Positions 26,732 through 36,908 are shown, numbered from the stretch's first letter. The stretch: DNA of 64,000 nucleotides from Pseudomonas sp. 8AS (GCF_902506505.1 NZ_LR733406.1:3842693-3906692); one strand, 5' to 3'. Made by a program: numbers and translations. Notes: generated by a model from the letters alone, not told the origin.

Positions 26732-27074
26732 GCCGAACGACAGCGGTCGCGTCGCCGAAACCCAGGCGCGCGACCACCTGCTGCGGCACGGCCTGCGCCT
26801 GCTGGCGCAGAACTGGCGCTGCCGCGGCGGCGAGCTCGATCTGGTCATGCTCGACGGCGATACAGTAGTATTCGTCGAAGTCCGCTATCGCCGGCATGCC
26901 GCCTGGGGCGGCGCCCTGGAAAGCGTCGACTCGCGCAAGCAGCAACGCCTGATCCACGCCGCCCAGCACTTCCTGCAGCAGGAAAGTCGCTGGGCCAGGC
27001 AACCCTGCCGCTTCGACGTAATCGCCCTCGCCCCCACGCAACTGGACTGGCTAAAGAACGCTTTTGAGGCCTGA
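26724..27074 (+). CDS. yraN: YraN/UPF0102 family nuclease-fold protein; unusual start
   Basis: The frame encodes a UPF0102 protein of about 116 residues. The restriction-endonuclease-like core is intact: RCRGGELDLVMLDGDTVVFVEVRYRR (read in two parts: GELDLVM with the Glu and Asp, then FVEVRYR), followed by RKQQRLIHAA. Between the upstream in-frame stop at 26640-26642 and the core, the frame has no ATG, GTG or TTG. The ATC at 26724 gives a normal N-terminus, [14 protein letters not shown], and overlaps the lpoA stop by 8 nt, so I use it. CTG at 26778 or 26781 is an alternative that would truncate the protein. Function unproven in the family. Confidence 0.75.
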   Translation: MSKPNDSGRVAETQARDHLLRHGLRLLAQNWRCRGGELDLVMLDGDTVVFVEVRYRRHAAWGGALESVDSRKQQRLIHAAQHFLQQESRWARQPCRFDVIALAPTQLDWLKNAFEA

Positions 27075-27194
27075 ATCGACCCGATCAACGCTTTCTAGTC
27101 GACCCGCACCGGGCAAGTCGGGTAAAAAGCCGGACAGCACGCCAGATGCGAGTCGTTATAATTCACCACGCCTTATGGCACTCCCTCACCGTAG

Positions 27195-28354
<1,160 letters not shown>

Positions 28355-28394
28355 GGCAGCCCGCAGCACCTATTGGGGCTCGCCGCGGCAGCAC

Positions 28395-28433
28395 AGAAAC
28401 GACAAGGGCGCCCTAGGCGCCCTTGTCGTTTCT
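28395..28433. terminator. 39-bp bidirectional hairpin between dolP and sspB
   Basis: A perfect inverted repeat: 18-bp arms (AGAAACGACAAGGGCGCC and its complement) around a CTA loop. The genes are convergent, so one hairpin can serve both strands. The tails are GTTTCTGG on plus and GTTTCTGT on minus, only modest T-runs. Confidence 0.8.
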
Positions 28434-28454
28434 GGCCGAAGCATCTGCCAAGAC

Positions 28455-28868
28455 TTACTTGACCACCTTCAGACTCGGCCGCCCGCTGGGACGCGACGGC
28501 TCGCCGCCGGACGGACCATCGTCATCCGGGCCCTGCTCGTCATCGTCCTCGTCGACCGGCGGCTCCAGCTCGAAGACCATGCCCTGGCCATTCTCCCGCG
28601 CATAGATCGCCAGCATGGCGCCGGCCGGGATGAACAGCGAATGAGCCACCCCGCCGAAGCGCCCCTCGAAGCTGACCGCCTCGTTGTCCATGTGCAGGTT
28701 GCGCACAGCGCTGGGCGATACGTTGAGCACGATCTGCCCGTCGCTGGCGAAGCCCGGCGGCACGCGCACCCCCGGAAACTCCGCACTCACCAGCAGATGC
28801 GGCGTGCAATCGTTGTCGAGGATCCACTCGTAGAGGGCTCGCACCAGGTAGGGACGACTGGAATTCAT
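28455..28868 (-). CDS. sspB: SspB, ClpXP adaptor for SsrA-tagged proteins
   Basis: A 137-residue protein. The N-terminal dimer and tag-binding domain spans about residues 1-105 (SSRPYLVRALYEWILDND, then VLNVSPSAVRNLHM and GRFGGVAHSLFIPAGAMLAIYA). An acidic flexible linker (VDEDDDEQGPDDDG) leads to the C-terminal ClpX-docking peptide RPSLKVVK. It delivers trans-translation products to ClpXP. The gene follows sspA with an 18-nt gap. Confidence 0.96.
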   Translation of the reverse strand: MNSSRPYLVRALYEWILDNDCTPHLLVSAEFPGVRVPPGFASDGQIVLNVSPSAVRNLHMDNEAVSFEGRFGGVAHSLFIPAGAMLAIYARENGQGMVFELEPPVDEDDDEQGPDDDGPSGGEPSRPSGRPSLKVVK

Positions 28869-28886
28869 GACGGACGACCTCCTGAG

Positions 28887-29504
28887 TTAGCGCATGTCGC
28901 GTTCGACATCGGACAGACTGGCCTTGAACGCCTCACGGGCGAACTGCCGTTCCATGTAGTCGAGCAGCGGCTTGGCCGGCTTCGGCAACTCGATCCCCAG
29001 CAGCGGCAAGCGCCAGAGAATCGGCAATAAGCAGCAATCTACCAGACTCAGTTCTTCACTGAGAAAAAACGGCTTATCGGCAAACAGCGGGGATACGCCG
29101 GTCAGGCTCTCGCGCAATTCCTTGCGCGCCTGCACCCGGGCCGGTTCCTTGCTGCGCGAATCGAGGATCAGGTCGACCTGCTTGCACCAGTCACGCTGGA
29201 TGCGATGGATCAGCAGGCGGCTGTTGGCCCGCGCCACCGGATAGACCGGCAGTAGCGGCGGATGGGGGTAACGCTCGTCCAGATACTCCATCACCACGGT
29301 CGACTCGTACAGCGCCAGGTCGCGGTCAACCAGGGTCGGCACGCTGCCGTACGGGTTGACTTCGGCCAGCTGCGGCGGGCAACGGCCCGGAGCGACGTCG
29401 ATGATCTCGGCGCTCACGCCCTTCTCGGCCAGCACCAGGCGCACGCGATGGGAGTAGTGATCGGCGGGGTCGGAATAGCAGGCCAACTTATTCGGTGCGG
29501 CCAT
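28887..29504 (-). CDS. sspA: SspA, stringent starvation protein A
   Basis: A 205-residue GST-fold protein that binds RNA polymerase with sigma-70 and affects stress, acid tolerance and virulence genes. The thioredoxin-like half carries [21 protein letters not shown], and [18 protein letters not shown] is the cis-proline region; the C-terminal helical half contains the [19 protein letters not shown] stretch. The ATG at 29504 has AAGGAGGGG upstream; frame continues upstream without support. It is co-transcribed with sspB. Confidence 0.95.
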   Translation of the reverse strand: MAAPNKLACYSDPADHYSHRVRLVLAEKGVSAEIIDVAPGRCPPQLAEVNPYGSVPTLVDRDLALYESTVVMEYLDERYPHPPLLPVYPVARANSRLLIHRIQRDWCKQVDLILDSRSKEPARVQARKELRESLTGVSPLFADKPFFLSEELSLVDCCLLPILWRLPLLGIELPKPAKPLLDYMERQFAREAFKASLSDVERDMR

Positions 29505-29544
29505 GATGCCCCTCCTTAAAAAACCAGATTGCAGAAACAGAAAA

Positions 29545-29573
29545 ACGCACGCGCCCATTGTGGGCGCGTGCGT
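29545..29573 (-). terminator. Terminator after petABC
   Basis: A perfect 13-bp stem ACGCACGCGCCCA / TGGGCGCGTGCGT with a TTG loop. On the minus strand it is followed by TTTTTCTG, so it ends the cytochrome bc1 operon before sspA. Confidence 0.85.
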
Positions 29574-29594
29574 CTAGAGCGGTAACGCGATGGA

Positions 29595-30377
29595 TCAGTG
29601 CACGTCCTTCCAGTATTCGCGCTTGAGCAGGTAGGCGAACACGAAGAAGAAGGCCAGGTACAGCAGCACATAGACACCGATGCGCTGGCTTTCCAGCTTG
29701 ACCGGGTTGGCCGAGTAGGCCAGGAAGCTCACCAGATTGTGGATCTTCTGGTCGAACTCCGCTTCGGTCAGCGTGCCGGTCTTCGGCACGACGGTCAGCT
29801 GATCACAGGCTTCGTGGGTGATCGGCGCGCCAGTCAGCGGGTCGTACTGCTTCTTGCCGTGCTCGACCACCTGAACCTGCTTGCAACCGATGACCTGGCG
29901 ACCCTGCAGGCCAACCAGCACGTTGGGCATGCCGACATTCGGGAACACCTTGTTGTTCACCCCGTAAGGACGAGTCGGGTCCTCATAGAAGGTGCGCAGG
30001 TAGGTGTACAGCCAGTCAGTGCCACGCACGCGAGCGACCAGGGTCAGGTCGGGCGGCGCCGCACCGAACCAGACCTTGGCATCATTCGGCTGCATGCCGA
30101 TCTTCATGTGGTCGCCGATCTTGGCGCCAGTGAAGACCAGATTGTCCATCATCAGCTCTTCCGAGATACCCAGGTCCTTGGCCACACGCTCGTAGCGCTG
30201 GAACTTGGCACTGTGGCAACCCATGCAGTAGTTGGCGAAGGTACGCGCGCCGTCCTGCAGAGCAGCCTTGTCAGCCAGGTCGATATCGACATGGTCATTC
30301 GGATACTCGAGTGCCGCCTGAGCCAGAGCAAAGGCCGGCAGTACAGCGAAAATCAGTGCGATAAATTGCTTTTTCAT
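29595..30377 (-). CDS. petC: Cytochrome c1 subunit of the bc1 complex
   Basis: A 260-residue protein with a signal peptide (FIALIFAVLPAFALAQAAL), the haem c motif CMGCH at about residues 52-56 and a C-terminal membrane anchor (IGVYVLLYLAFFFVFAYLL). Cytochrome c1 takes electrons from the Rieske centre and passes them to soluble cytochromes in the periplasm. Its start overlaps the petB stop by one base. Confidence 0.97.
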   Translation of the reverse strand: MKKQFIALIFAVLPAFALAQAALEYPNDHVDIDLADKAALQDGARTFANYCMGCHSAKFQRYERVAKDLGISEELMMDNLVFTGAKIGDHMKIGMQPNDAKVWFGAAPPDLTLVARVRGTDWLYTYLRTFYEDPTRPYGVNNKVFPNVGMPNVLVGLQGRQVIGCKQVQVVEHGKKQYDPLTGAPITHEACDQLTVVPKTGTLTEAEFDQKIHNLVSFLAYSANPVKLESQRIGVYVLLYLAFFFVFAYLLKREYWKDVH

Positions 30378-31591
30378 CAGCCAGTCACCCTTTCCGGAAC
30401 CGGTTTAGTCTTCTCCATCCGGGTGTAGAACGGCATCAGGATGAAGTAGGCGAAGTACAGTGCGGTGCAGATCTGCGACAGCAGGGTACGACCCGGAGTC
30501 GGGGCCAGCACGCCGAGCACGCCAAGGATCACGAAGGATACGCAGAACACCAGCAGCCAGATCTTGCTCAGCCAGCCCTTGTAGCGCATCGACTTGACCG
30601 GGCTACGGTCCAGCCACGGCAGGACGAACAGCACGGCGATGGCGGCGCCCATGGCGATAACGCCGAGCAGCTTGTCCGGAACGGCGCGCAGGATCGCGTA
30701 GAACGGTGTGAAGTACCACACCGGAGCGATGTGAGCCGGGGTCTTGAACGGGTTGGCCTGCTCGAAGTTCGGCTTCTCGAGGAAGTAACCACCCATCTCC
30801 GGGAAGAAGAACACGATGGCGCAGAAGACGAACAGGAACACCACCACGCCGACGATGTCTTTCACGGTGTAGTAGGGATGGAAGGCGATACCGTCGAGCG
30901 GAATGCCGTTCTCGTCCTTCTTCTTCTTGATGTCGACGCCGTCCGGGTTGTTCGAACCGACTTCGTGCAGCGCCAGGATGTGCAGCACGACCAGGCCGAG
31001 CAGGACGATCGGCAGGGCGATCACGTGCAGGGCGAAGAAGCGGTTCAGGGTGATGCCGGAAATCAGGTAGTCACCACGGATCCACTGGGTCAGGTCATCG
31101 CCGATCACCGGGATGGCACCGAACAGCGAGATGATCACCTGGGCGCCCCAGTAGGACATCTGGCCCCACGGCAGCAGGTAGCCCATGAAGGCTTCTGCCA
31201 TCAGGCACAGGTAGATCAGCATGCCGAAGATCCATACCAGTTCGCGCGGCTTCTGGTAGGAACCGTAGAGCAGGCCACGGAACATGTGCAGGTAGACCAC
31301 CACGAAGAACGCCGAGGCGCCAGTGGAGTGCAGGTAGCGGATGATCCAGCCGAACTCCACATCACGCATGATGTATTCGACGGAAGCGAAGGCCTCTTCG
31401 GCGGACGGGGTGAAGCTCATGGTCAGCCAGATACCGGTAACGATCTGGTTGACCAGCACCAGCAGTGCCAGGGAGCCAAAGAAATAAAAGAAGTTGAAGT
31501 TCTTCGGAGCGTAATACTTGGACAGATGGTCTTCCCACATCTTGGTCGCGGGGAAGCGCGCATCGACCCATGCCATGAACTTGTTCATCAT
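30377..31591 (-). CDS. petB: Cytochrome b subunit of the bc1 complex
   Basis: A 404-residue membrane protein with eight or more helices. The four haem-ligand histidines are in helices B and D (RYLHSTGASAFFVVVYLHMFR and RFFALHVIALPIVLLGLVVLHI, each given in part). The Qo-site motif is PEMGGYF-type rather than PEWY in the aligned segment FFPEMGGYF, the ef-loop being PEWY-like in the family. The start at 31591 overlaps the petA stop by 4 nt; a second ATG is 3 nt later. Confidence 0.95.
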   Translation of the reverse strand: MMNKFMAWVDARFPATKMWEDHLSKYYAPKNFNFFYFFGSLALLVLVNQIVTGIWLTMSFTPSAEEAFASVEYIMRDVEFGWIIRYLHSTGASAFFVVVYLHMFRGLLYGSYQKPRELVWIFGMLIYLCLMAEAFMGYLLPWGQMSYWGAQVIISLFGAIPVIGDDLTQWIRGDYLISGITLNRFFALHVIALPIVLLGLVVLHILALHEVGSNNPDGVDIKKKKDENGIPLDGIAFHPYYTVKDIVGVVVFLFVFCAIVFFFPEMGGYFLEKPNFEQANPFKTPAHIAPVWYFTPFYAILRAVPDKLLGVIAMGAAIAVLFVLPWLDRSPVKSMRYKGWLSKIWLLVFCVSFVILGVLGVLAPTPGRTLLSQICTALYFAYFILMPFYTRMEKTKPVPERVTG

Positions 31592-32181
31592 GCCTTCTCC
31601 TGGTCCACGCCGATGACGATCACATCATCCGACTCGTACGAATACGGCGGCACCGGCAGGTTCAAGGGTGCAGGCTGGGCCTTGTAGACACGCCCAGCGA
31701 GGTCGTAGCGGGAGCCGTGGCAGGGGCAGAAGTAGCCACCCACCCACTCGGCACCGAGGTCGGCCGGCGCGACTTCCGGACGGAAGGACGGCGAGCAGCC
31801 CAGGTGCGTGCACAGACCGACCAGTACCAGCAGCTCGGGCTTGATCGAGCGGGTCTTCTTGTCGACATAGGTCGGCTGCACCGAGGCAGCGGATTCCGGG
31901 TCGGCAACACTGCCCTCGAGCTTGGCCAGGTTACCGAGAATCTCCTCGGTACGGCGCACGATGAACACCGGCTGGCCGCGCCATTCAGCAATCATCTGCT
32001 GGCCGGCCTCGACCTTGCTGATATTCACTTTCACCGGTGCACCAGCGGCCTTCGCCTTGGCACTGGGGAACCATGACCCCACGAACGGAGTCGCAGCACC
32101 CACCGCTCCTGCAGCGCCCACCACAGAGGTGGCCGCTACCAGGAAGCGACGCCGGCCTGCATTCACGCCGTCATTGCTCAT
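31588..32181 (-). CDS. petA: Rieske iron-sulfur subunit of the bc1 complex
   Basis: A 197-residue protein. A twin-arginine type N-terminus (GRRRFLVAATSVVGA) is the export signal and membrane anchor. The 2Fe-2S ligands are in CTHLGCSP and CPCHGSRYD. It oxidises quinol at the Qo site and hands the electron to cytochrome c1. First gene of petABC; a promoter lies 80 nt upstream. Confidence 0.97.
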   Translation of the reverse strand: MSNDGVNAGRRRFLVAATSVVGAAGAVGAATPFVGSWFPSAKAKAAGAPVKVNISKVEAGQQMIAEWRGQPVFIVRRTEEILGNLAKLEGSVADPESAASVQPTYVDKKTRSIKPELLVLVGLCTHLGCSPSFRPEVAPADLGAEWVGGYFCPCHGSRYDLAGRVYKAQPAPLNLPVPPYSYESDDVIVIGVDQEKA

Positions 32182-32260
32182 TCAGTCGTCTCCCATCAGC
32201 TTTGTGGCCTGTTGTTCAGGCCTCTACTAGGTAAAAAGCTAGCCGCACAAAATTTGCCGA

Positions 32261-32289
32261 ATGGTAAAGAAAAGCCCCTTTTCTGACAA
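32261..32289 (-). promoter_or_regulatory. Probable petA promoter
   Basis: On the minus strand TTGTCA (32289-32284), a 17-bp spacer, TACCAT (32266-32261). It leaves an 80-nt leader before the petA start, rich in A/T at its beginning. Confidence 0.6.
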
Positions 32290-32378
32290 GGTAATTACCG
32301 GATACAAATTGCCCGGAAGCCTTGCCAGCCGCGGCATTCACCAATGCGGCACGTTGTCGCAGGGTATATAGGCGCCCA

Positions 32379-32412
32379 TAAAAAACGCCCAGTTCCGAAA
32401 GGAAACTGGGCG
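32379..32412 (-). terminator. Terminator after rpsI
   Basis: A stem of CGCCCAGTT(T)CC with a GAAA-type loop and one bulged base, followed on the minus strand by TTTTTTATG. It ends the rplM-rpsI transcript. Confidence 0.8.
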
Positions 32413-32431
32413 CTTTTGAACGCAGCAGCGA

Positions 32432-32824
32432 TTAACGCTTGGAGTACTGCGGACGCTTACGCGCTTTACGCAGACCCACTTTCTTACGTTCCACTTCACG
32501 AGCATCGCGAGTGACGTAGCCAGCCTTGCGCAGAGCCGGACGCAGACCTTCGTCGTAGTCCATCAGAGCACGGGTGATACCGTGACGGATCGCACCGGCC
32601 TGACCGCTGACACCACCACCGAGAACGGTGACGTAGATGTCGAACTTCTCGGTGGTCTCGGTCAGCTCCAGCGGCTGACGCACGACCATGCGAGCGGTTT
32701 CGCGACCGAAGAAGGTATCCAGGGTGCGGTTGTTGATGGAGATCTTGCCAGTACCCGGACGCAGGAAGACGCGTGCGGTAGCGGTCTTGCGACGGCCAGT
32801 GCCGTAATTTTGAGTCGCCGACAT
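32432..32824 (-). CDS. rpsI: 30S ribosomal protein S9
   Basis: A 130-residue protein with the standard N-terminus [15 protein letters not shown] and the basic C-terminal tail [11 protein letters not shown] that reaches into the P site of the 30S subunit. It follows rplM with a 14-nt gap, the conserved rplM-rpsI operon. Confidence 0.99.
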   Translation of the reverse strand: MSATQNYGTGRRKTATARVFLRPGTGKISINNRTLDTFFGRETARMVVRQPLELTETTEKFDIYVTVLGGGVSGQAGAIRHGITRALMDYDEGLRPALRKAGYVTRDAREVERKKVGLRKARKRPQYSKR

Positions 32825-32838
32825 AATGAACTATTCCG

Positions 32839-33267
32839 TTAAATCTTCAGTTCTTGGGGCTGCTGAGCGGTGTGCGGGTGAACAGCACCCTTGTACACCT
32901 TCAGCTTGCGGTACATGTCGCGACCCAGCGGGTTTTTCGGCAGCATGCCCTTGACCGCGGTCTCGATCACGCGCTCGGGGGCCTTGGCGATCAGCTTCTC
33001 GAAGTTGATCTCCTTGATGCCACCCGGGAAGCCGGAGTGCGAGTAGTACATTTTGTCGGTGGTCTTGGCACCGGTCACACGCACCTGCTCGGCATTGATC
33101 ACGACGATGTAGTCGCCGGTATCAACGTGCGGGGTGTATTCCGGCTTGTGCTTGCCACGCAGACGGCTTGCAATTTCAGTGGCCAGACGACCCAGGGTCT
33201 GGCCAGCAGCGTCGACGACGTACCAGTCGCGCTTAACAGTTTCCGGTTTTGCAGTAAAAGTCTTCAT
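32839..33267 (-). CDS. rplM: 50S ribosomal protein L13
   Basis: A 142-residue early-assembly protein of the large subunit. It begins [20 protein letters not shown]; the signature around [21 protein letters not shown] is present. First gene of its operon, with a promoter 41 nt upstream and a purine-rich GAGGCTATAGCG leader. Confidence 0.99.
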   Translation of the reverse strand: MKTFTAKPETVKRDWYVVDAAGQTLGRLATEIASRLRGKHKPEYTPHVDTGDYIVVINAEQVRVTGAKTTDKMYYSHSGFPGGIKEINFEKLIAKAPERVIETAVKGMLPKNPLGRDMYRKLKVYKGAVHPHTAQQPQELKI

Positions 33268-33308
33268 TCGCTATAGCCTCAGGGGCCGCCCTGAAAATAA
33301 GACGGCGG

Positions 33309-33337
33309 ATCTTACTGAATAGTGCTTGCTTTGACAA
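33309..33337 (-). promoter_or_regulatory. Probable rplM-rpsI promoter
   Basis: On the minus strand TTGTCA (33337-33332), 17-bp spacer, TAAGAT (33314-33309), close to consensus. A GC-rich element (CCGCCGTCTTATTTTCAGGGCGGCC) lies in the leader, a possible but unproven structure. Confidence 0.65.
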
Positions 33338-33544
33338 GTCAAAGACGGCCGGAAAACAGACGCTATCGGGGGCTCGGGTCAGCGCGTCCGCTACGGCGGG
33401 GGTTTCGGCGGGCTAGGCATCCCCACCTTCTTTCTCGAACAGGCTAGGCATCCCCGCCGAGAAAGCCGCGAAATTATGCCGATTACTGCAAAAATAGCAA
33501 CCTGCTTTATGCTTGCCGTTTCCGCCACAGCCAAGGAGCAGCGC

Positions 33545-34582
33545 ATGGAATACCGTCAACTGGGCCGCAGCGACCTCAAGGTCAGCGCCCTGTGCCTGGG
33601 CAGCATGACCTGGGGCGAGCAGAACGACGAGAGCGAGGGCTTCACCCAGATCGACCGTGCCCGCGCTGCCGGGATCAATTTCCTCGACACCGCCGAGATG
33701 TACCCGGTGCCGCCCCGCGCCACGACCTATGGCGCCACCGAGCGGATCATCGGCAACTACTTCAAGGCCCGCGGCAACCGCAACGAGTGGATTCTCGCCA
33801 GCAAGGTGGCCGGCCCCGGCAATGGCATCGGCCATATCCGCGACGGCCAGCTCAAGCACAACCGCGCACACATAGTCGCCGCGCTCGACGCCAGCCTGCA
33901 GCGCCTGCAGACCGACTGGATCGACCTGTACCAGCTGCACTGGCCGGAACGCAGCACCAATTTCTTCGGCCAACTCGGCTACCACCACCAGGAACAGGAC
34001 TTCACCCCGCTGCAGGAAACCCTGGAAGTGCTCGGCGAGCAGGTCAAGGCCGGCAAGATCCGCCATATCGGCCTGTCCAACGAAACCCCCTGGGGCACCA
34101 TGAAGTACCTGCAACTGGCCGACAGCCTGGGCCTGCCGCGTGCGGTCTCGGTGCAGAACCCCTACAACCTGCTCAACCGCAGCTTCGAGGTGGGCCTGGC
34201 CGAGGTGGCGATGCGCGAGCAATGCGGCCTGCTGGCCTACTCGCCACTGGCGTTCGGCATGCTCTCCGGCAAGTACGAGAACGGTGCGCGCCCGGCCAAT
34301 GCACGGATCACCCTGTTCAGCCGCTTCAGCCGCTATACCAATCCGCAGGCGATGGCCGCCTGCAGCCGCTACGTCAAGCTGGCCGAGGAACACGGCCTGG
34401 ATCCGGCACAGATGGCCCTGGCCTTCGTCACCCGCCAACCCTTCGTCACCAGCAACATCATCGGCGCCACCAGCCTGGAGCAGCTGGAAAGCAACCTGGG
34501 CAGCATGAGCCTGGAACTGAGCGAGGAACTGCTGGAGACCATCGAGGCGATCCACCGCGATCAGCCCAACCCGGCCCCCTGA
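33545..34582 (+). CDS. Aldo/keto reductase, Tas-like
   Basis: A 345-residue TIM-barrel oxidoreductase. It begins MEYRQLGRSDLKVSALCLG; the catalytic Asp and Tyr are in NFLDTAEMYPVPP, the Lys in WILASKVAGP, and the His near LYQLHWPER. The NADPH site is in SNIIGATSLEQLESNL. Length and sequence match the Tas group of E. coli, an NADPH-dependent reductase of unclear natural substrate. The ATG at 33545 has AAGGAG upstream; longer starts lack a site. It is divergent from rplM. Confidence 0.9.
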   Translation: MEYRQLGRSDLKVSALCLGSMTWGEQNDESEGFTQIDRARAAGINFLDTAEMYPVPPRATTYGATERIIGNYFKARGNRNEWILASKVAGPGNGIGHIRDGQLKHNRAHIVAALDASLQRLQTDWIDLYQLHWPERSTNFFGQLGYHHQEQDFTPLQETLEVLGEQVKAGKIRHIGLSNETPWGTMKYLQLADSLGLPRAVSVQNPYNLLNRSFEVGLAEVAMREQCGLLAYSPLAFGMLSGKYENGARPANARITLFSRFSRYTNPQAMAACSRYVKLAEEHGLDPAQMALAFVTRQPFVTSNIIGATSLEQLESNLGSMSLELSEELLETIEAIHRDQPNPAP

Positions 34583-34587
34583 AACGA

Positions 34588-34613
34588 AAGAGCCCGGCAT
34601 GCGCCGGGCTCTT
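34588..34613. terminator. Hairpin between aldo/keto reductase and acyl-CoA dehydrogenase genes
   Basis: Perfect 11-bp stem AAGAGCCCGGC / GCCGGGCTCTT with an ATGC loop between convergent genes. It is followed by few T residues on plus (CTTCGC); on minus TTTCGTTTC follows. Confidence 0.7.
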
Positions 34614-34628
34614 CGCAAGCAGTCGCGC

Positions 34629-35765
34629 TTACAGGGCGCGGCTGATGATTTCCTTCATGATCTCGTTGGTGCCGGCATAGATGCGCTGCACCCGCGAGTC
34701 GGCCCAGGCGCGGGCGATCGGGTACTCCAGCATGTAGCCGTAGCCGCCGTGCAGCTGCACGCACTCGTCGATTACCTTGCACTGCAGGTCGGTGCTCCAG
34801 TACTTGAGCATCGCCGCGGTCGGCACATCCAGCTTGCCCTGCAAATGCAGCTCCAGGCAGCGATCGACGAACACCCGACCGATCTGGATCTCGGTGGCCA
34901 TCTCGGCCAGCTTGAAGCGGGTGTTCTGGAAGTCCGCCACCGCCTTGCCAAACGCCTTGCGCTCGCGGGTGTAATCCTTGGTCCACTCGAGCGCGGCCTC
35001 GGCCGAACTGATCGCCAGCAGGCCCACGGTCAGGCGCTCCTGCGGCAGTTCCTGCATCAGGTAGACGAAGCCCATGCCCTCCTTGCCCAGCAGGCTCTCC
35101 TTGGGCACGCGTACGTCCTGAAAGAACAGCTCGGAGGTGTCCTGGGCCTTCATGCCGACCTTTTCCAGGCGCTTGCCCTTGGCGAAACCCGGGGTATTGG
35201 CCTCGACCAGGAACAGGCTGATGCCCTTGGCGCCGGCCTTGGCATCGGTCTTGGCCACCACTATCACCAGATCGGCGAGGAAGCCGTTGGTGATAAAGGT
35301 CTTCGAGCCGTTGATCACGTACTCGTCGCCGTCCAGCACGGCGGTGGTCTTCACCCCCTGCAGGTCGGAGCCGGTGCCCGGCTCGGTCATGGCGATGGCC
35401 GTGACCAGCTCACCGCTGACCAGCTTGGGCAGGTACTTGTGCTTCTGCTCCTCGGAGCCGTAATGCAGGATGTACGGCGCGACGATGTCCGAATGCAGGG
35501 AGAAGCCCACGCCGGACAGCCCCAGGCGCGACTGCTCCTCGATCACCACGGCGCTGTAGAGGAAGTCGGCGCTCATGCCGCCATATTCTTCAGGGATGTG
35601 CGAGCAGAGCATGCCGGCCTCGCCGGCCTTGTTCCACAGGGCGCGGTCGATATGGCCGTCCTTCTCCCACTGGGCGTGGAACGGCACGGCCTCCTGCTCG
35701 AAGAATTTGCGCACGGACTCGCGAAACTGCTCGTGCTCGTGACTGAACAGGGTTCTTGGAATCAT
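34629..35765 (-). CDS. Acyl-CoA dehydrogenase
   Basis: A 378-residue flavoprotein of the ACAD family, which introduces a trans-2 double bond into an acyl-CoA. The FAD/substrate motifs are AMTEPGTGSDLQGVKTTA (middle domain) and the C-terminal QLHGGYGYMLEYPIARAWAD; the catalytic Glu is not assigned with certainty. The C-terminus reads RIYAGTNEIMKEIISRAL. Substrate chain length cannot be told. The gene diverges from a DJ-1/AraC regulator 108 bp away, which is a candidate controller. Confidence 0.92.
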   Translation of the reverse strand: MIPRTLFSHEHEQFRESVRKFFEQEAVPFHAQWEKDGHIDRALWNKAGEAGMLCSHIPEEYGGMSADFLYSAVVIEEQSRLGLSGVGFSLHSDIVAPYILHYGSEEQKHKYLPKLVSGELVTAIAMTEPGTGSDLQGVKTTAVLDGDEYVINGSKTFITNGFLADLVIVVAKTDAKAGAKGISLFLVEANTPGFAKGKRLEKVGMKAQDTSELFFQDVRVPKESLLGKEGMGFVYLMQELPQERLTVGLLAISSAEAALEWTKDYTRERKAFGKAVADFQNTRFKLAEMATEIQIGRVFVDRCLELHLQGKLDVPTAAMLKYWSTDLQCKVIDECVQLHGGYGYMLEYPIARAWADSRVQRIYAGTNEIMKEIISRAL

Positions 35766-35873
35766 TGTTACACCTGCATCTGAGTGGTCATTGAGTGAGC
35801 ATCACTCTAGGCCAGGCCAGAAGGTCTAGACACTGGACACATACGACAAAAAATAAGACGATCCAGCCACTGA

Positions 35874-36902
35874 ATGACCGTTTCACCACCAACAAGAATA
35901 ATTGCCATGCCTGCGACAACCGCCCAGACCCGCATCTGCATCCTCGCCACCGAGGGCGTATTCGCCGCCACCCTGATGCAGGCGCGCGACTTCTTCCACA
36001 TGGCCGGCCTGCGCTACAGCAAGCAGCAAGGCCTGGACCAGGCCACCAACTTCCAGATCCGCGTGGTCAGCCCGGACGGCCAGGACGTGACCAGCTTCAG
36101 CCAGGCCAACATCCAGGTGGATGGCGCCCTGGAAGCGGCCGACGTGATCATCCTGCCGGCCTTCTGGGGCGACTTCGACGCACTGCGCCAGCGCTACCCG
36201 CAGATCATTGCCTGGCTGCGCGAGCAACATGCCGCCGGCGCCGCGCTGTGCGGCGAAGCCACCGGAGTGTTCTGGATGGCCGAGGCCGGCCTGCTCGACG
36301 GCAAGGAGGCGACCACCTACTGGCGCTTCTTCCGCGAGTTCGCCGAGCGTTTCCCCAGGGTACTGCTGAATCAGGACAAGCACCTGTCGGATGCCGACAA
36401 CCTGTACTGCGCCGGCGGCGTCACCTCGGCCTGCGACATGTACATCTACCTGATCGAACGCTACTGCGGCGCCTCCATCGCCCAGGGCGTGGCCCGCGAC
36501 ATCCTCTACGAGACCCAGCGCAGCTACAGCCCCGGACGCATCGGCTTCGGCGGGCAGAAACTGCACCAGGACGTGGCCATCCTGCAGGTGCAGCAGTGGC
36601 TGGAGGAACACTTCGCCGAGAAATTCCGCATCGAGGACGTGGCCCGCGAGCACGGCATGAGCATCCGCAACTTCATGCGTAGATTTCAAAGTGCAACTGG
36701 CGACAAGCCGCTGCACTACCTGCAGCGCCTGCGCATCGAGACGGCCAAGAGCCTGCTCAGCTCCACGCGCAAGAGCATCAAGACCATCAGCTACGAAGTC
36801 GGCTACGACGATGCCAGCTTCTTCGCCCGCCTGTTCCGCCAGCATGCCGAGCTGTCGCCCAATCAGTACCGTCGCCAATTCCTGCACAAGGACGGCGCCT
36901 GA
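35874..36902 (+). CDS. GATase1-like (DJ-1/PfpI) AraC-family transcriptional regulator
   Basis: A 342-residue protein. The N-terminal domain (about residues 17-200) has the class I glutamine-amidotransferase-like fold with a Cys elbow in AALCGEATGVFWMAEAG. The C-terminal AraC domain (about 240-335) has two helix-turn-helix units, RIEDVAREHGMSIRNFMRRF and IKTISYEVGYDDASFFARLF, in part. Relatives such as GbdR and CdhR sense small metabolites. Start is uncertain: ATG 35874 or ATG 35907, neither with a clear ribosome site. The divergent acyl-CoA dehydrogenase gene is a likely target (inference). Confidence 0.88.
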   Translation: MTVSPPTRIIAMPATTAQTRICILATEGVFAATLMQARDFFHMAGLRYSKQQGLDQATNFQIRVVSPDGQDVTSFSQANIQVDGALEAADVIILPAFWGDFDALRQRYPQIIAWLREQHAAGAALCGEATGVFWMAEAGLLDGKEATTYWRFFREFAERFPRVLLNQDKHLSDADNLYCAGGVTSACDMYIYLIERYCGASIAQGVARDILYETQRSYSPGRIGFGGQKLHQDVAILQVQQWLEEHFAEKFRIEDVAREHGMSIRNFMRRFQSATGDKPLHYLQRLRIETAKSLLSSTRKSIKTISYEVGYDDASFFARLFRQHAELSPNQYRRQFLHKDGA

Positions 36903-36908
36903 AACGCA

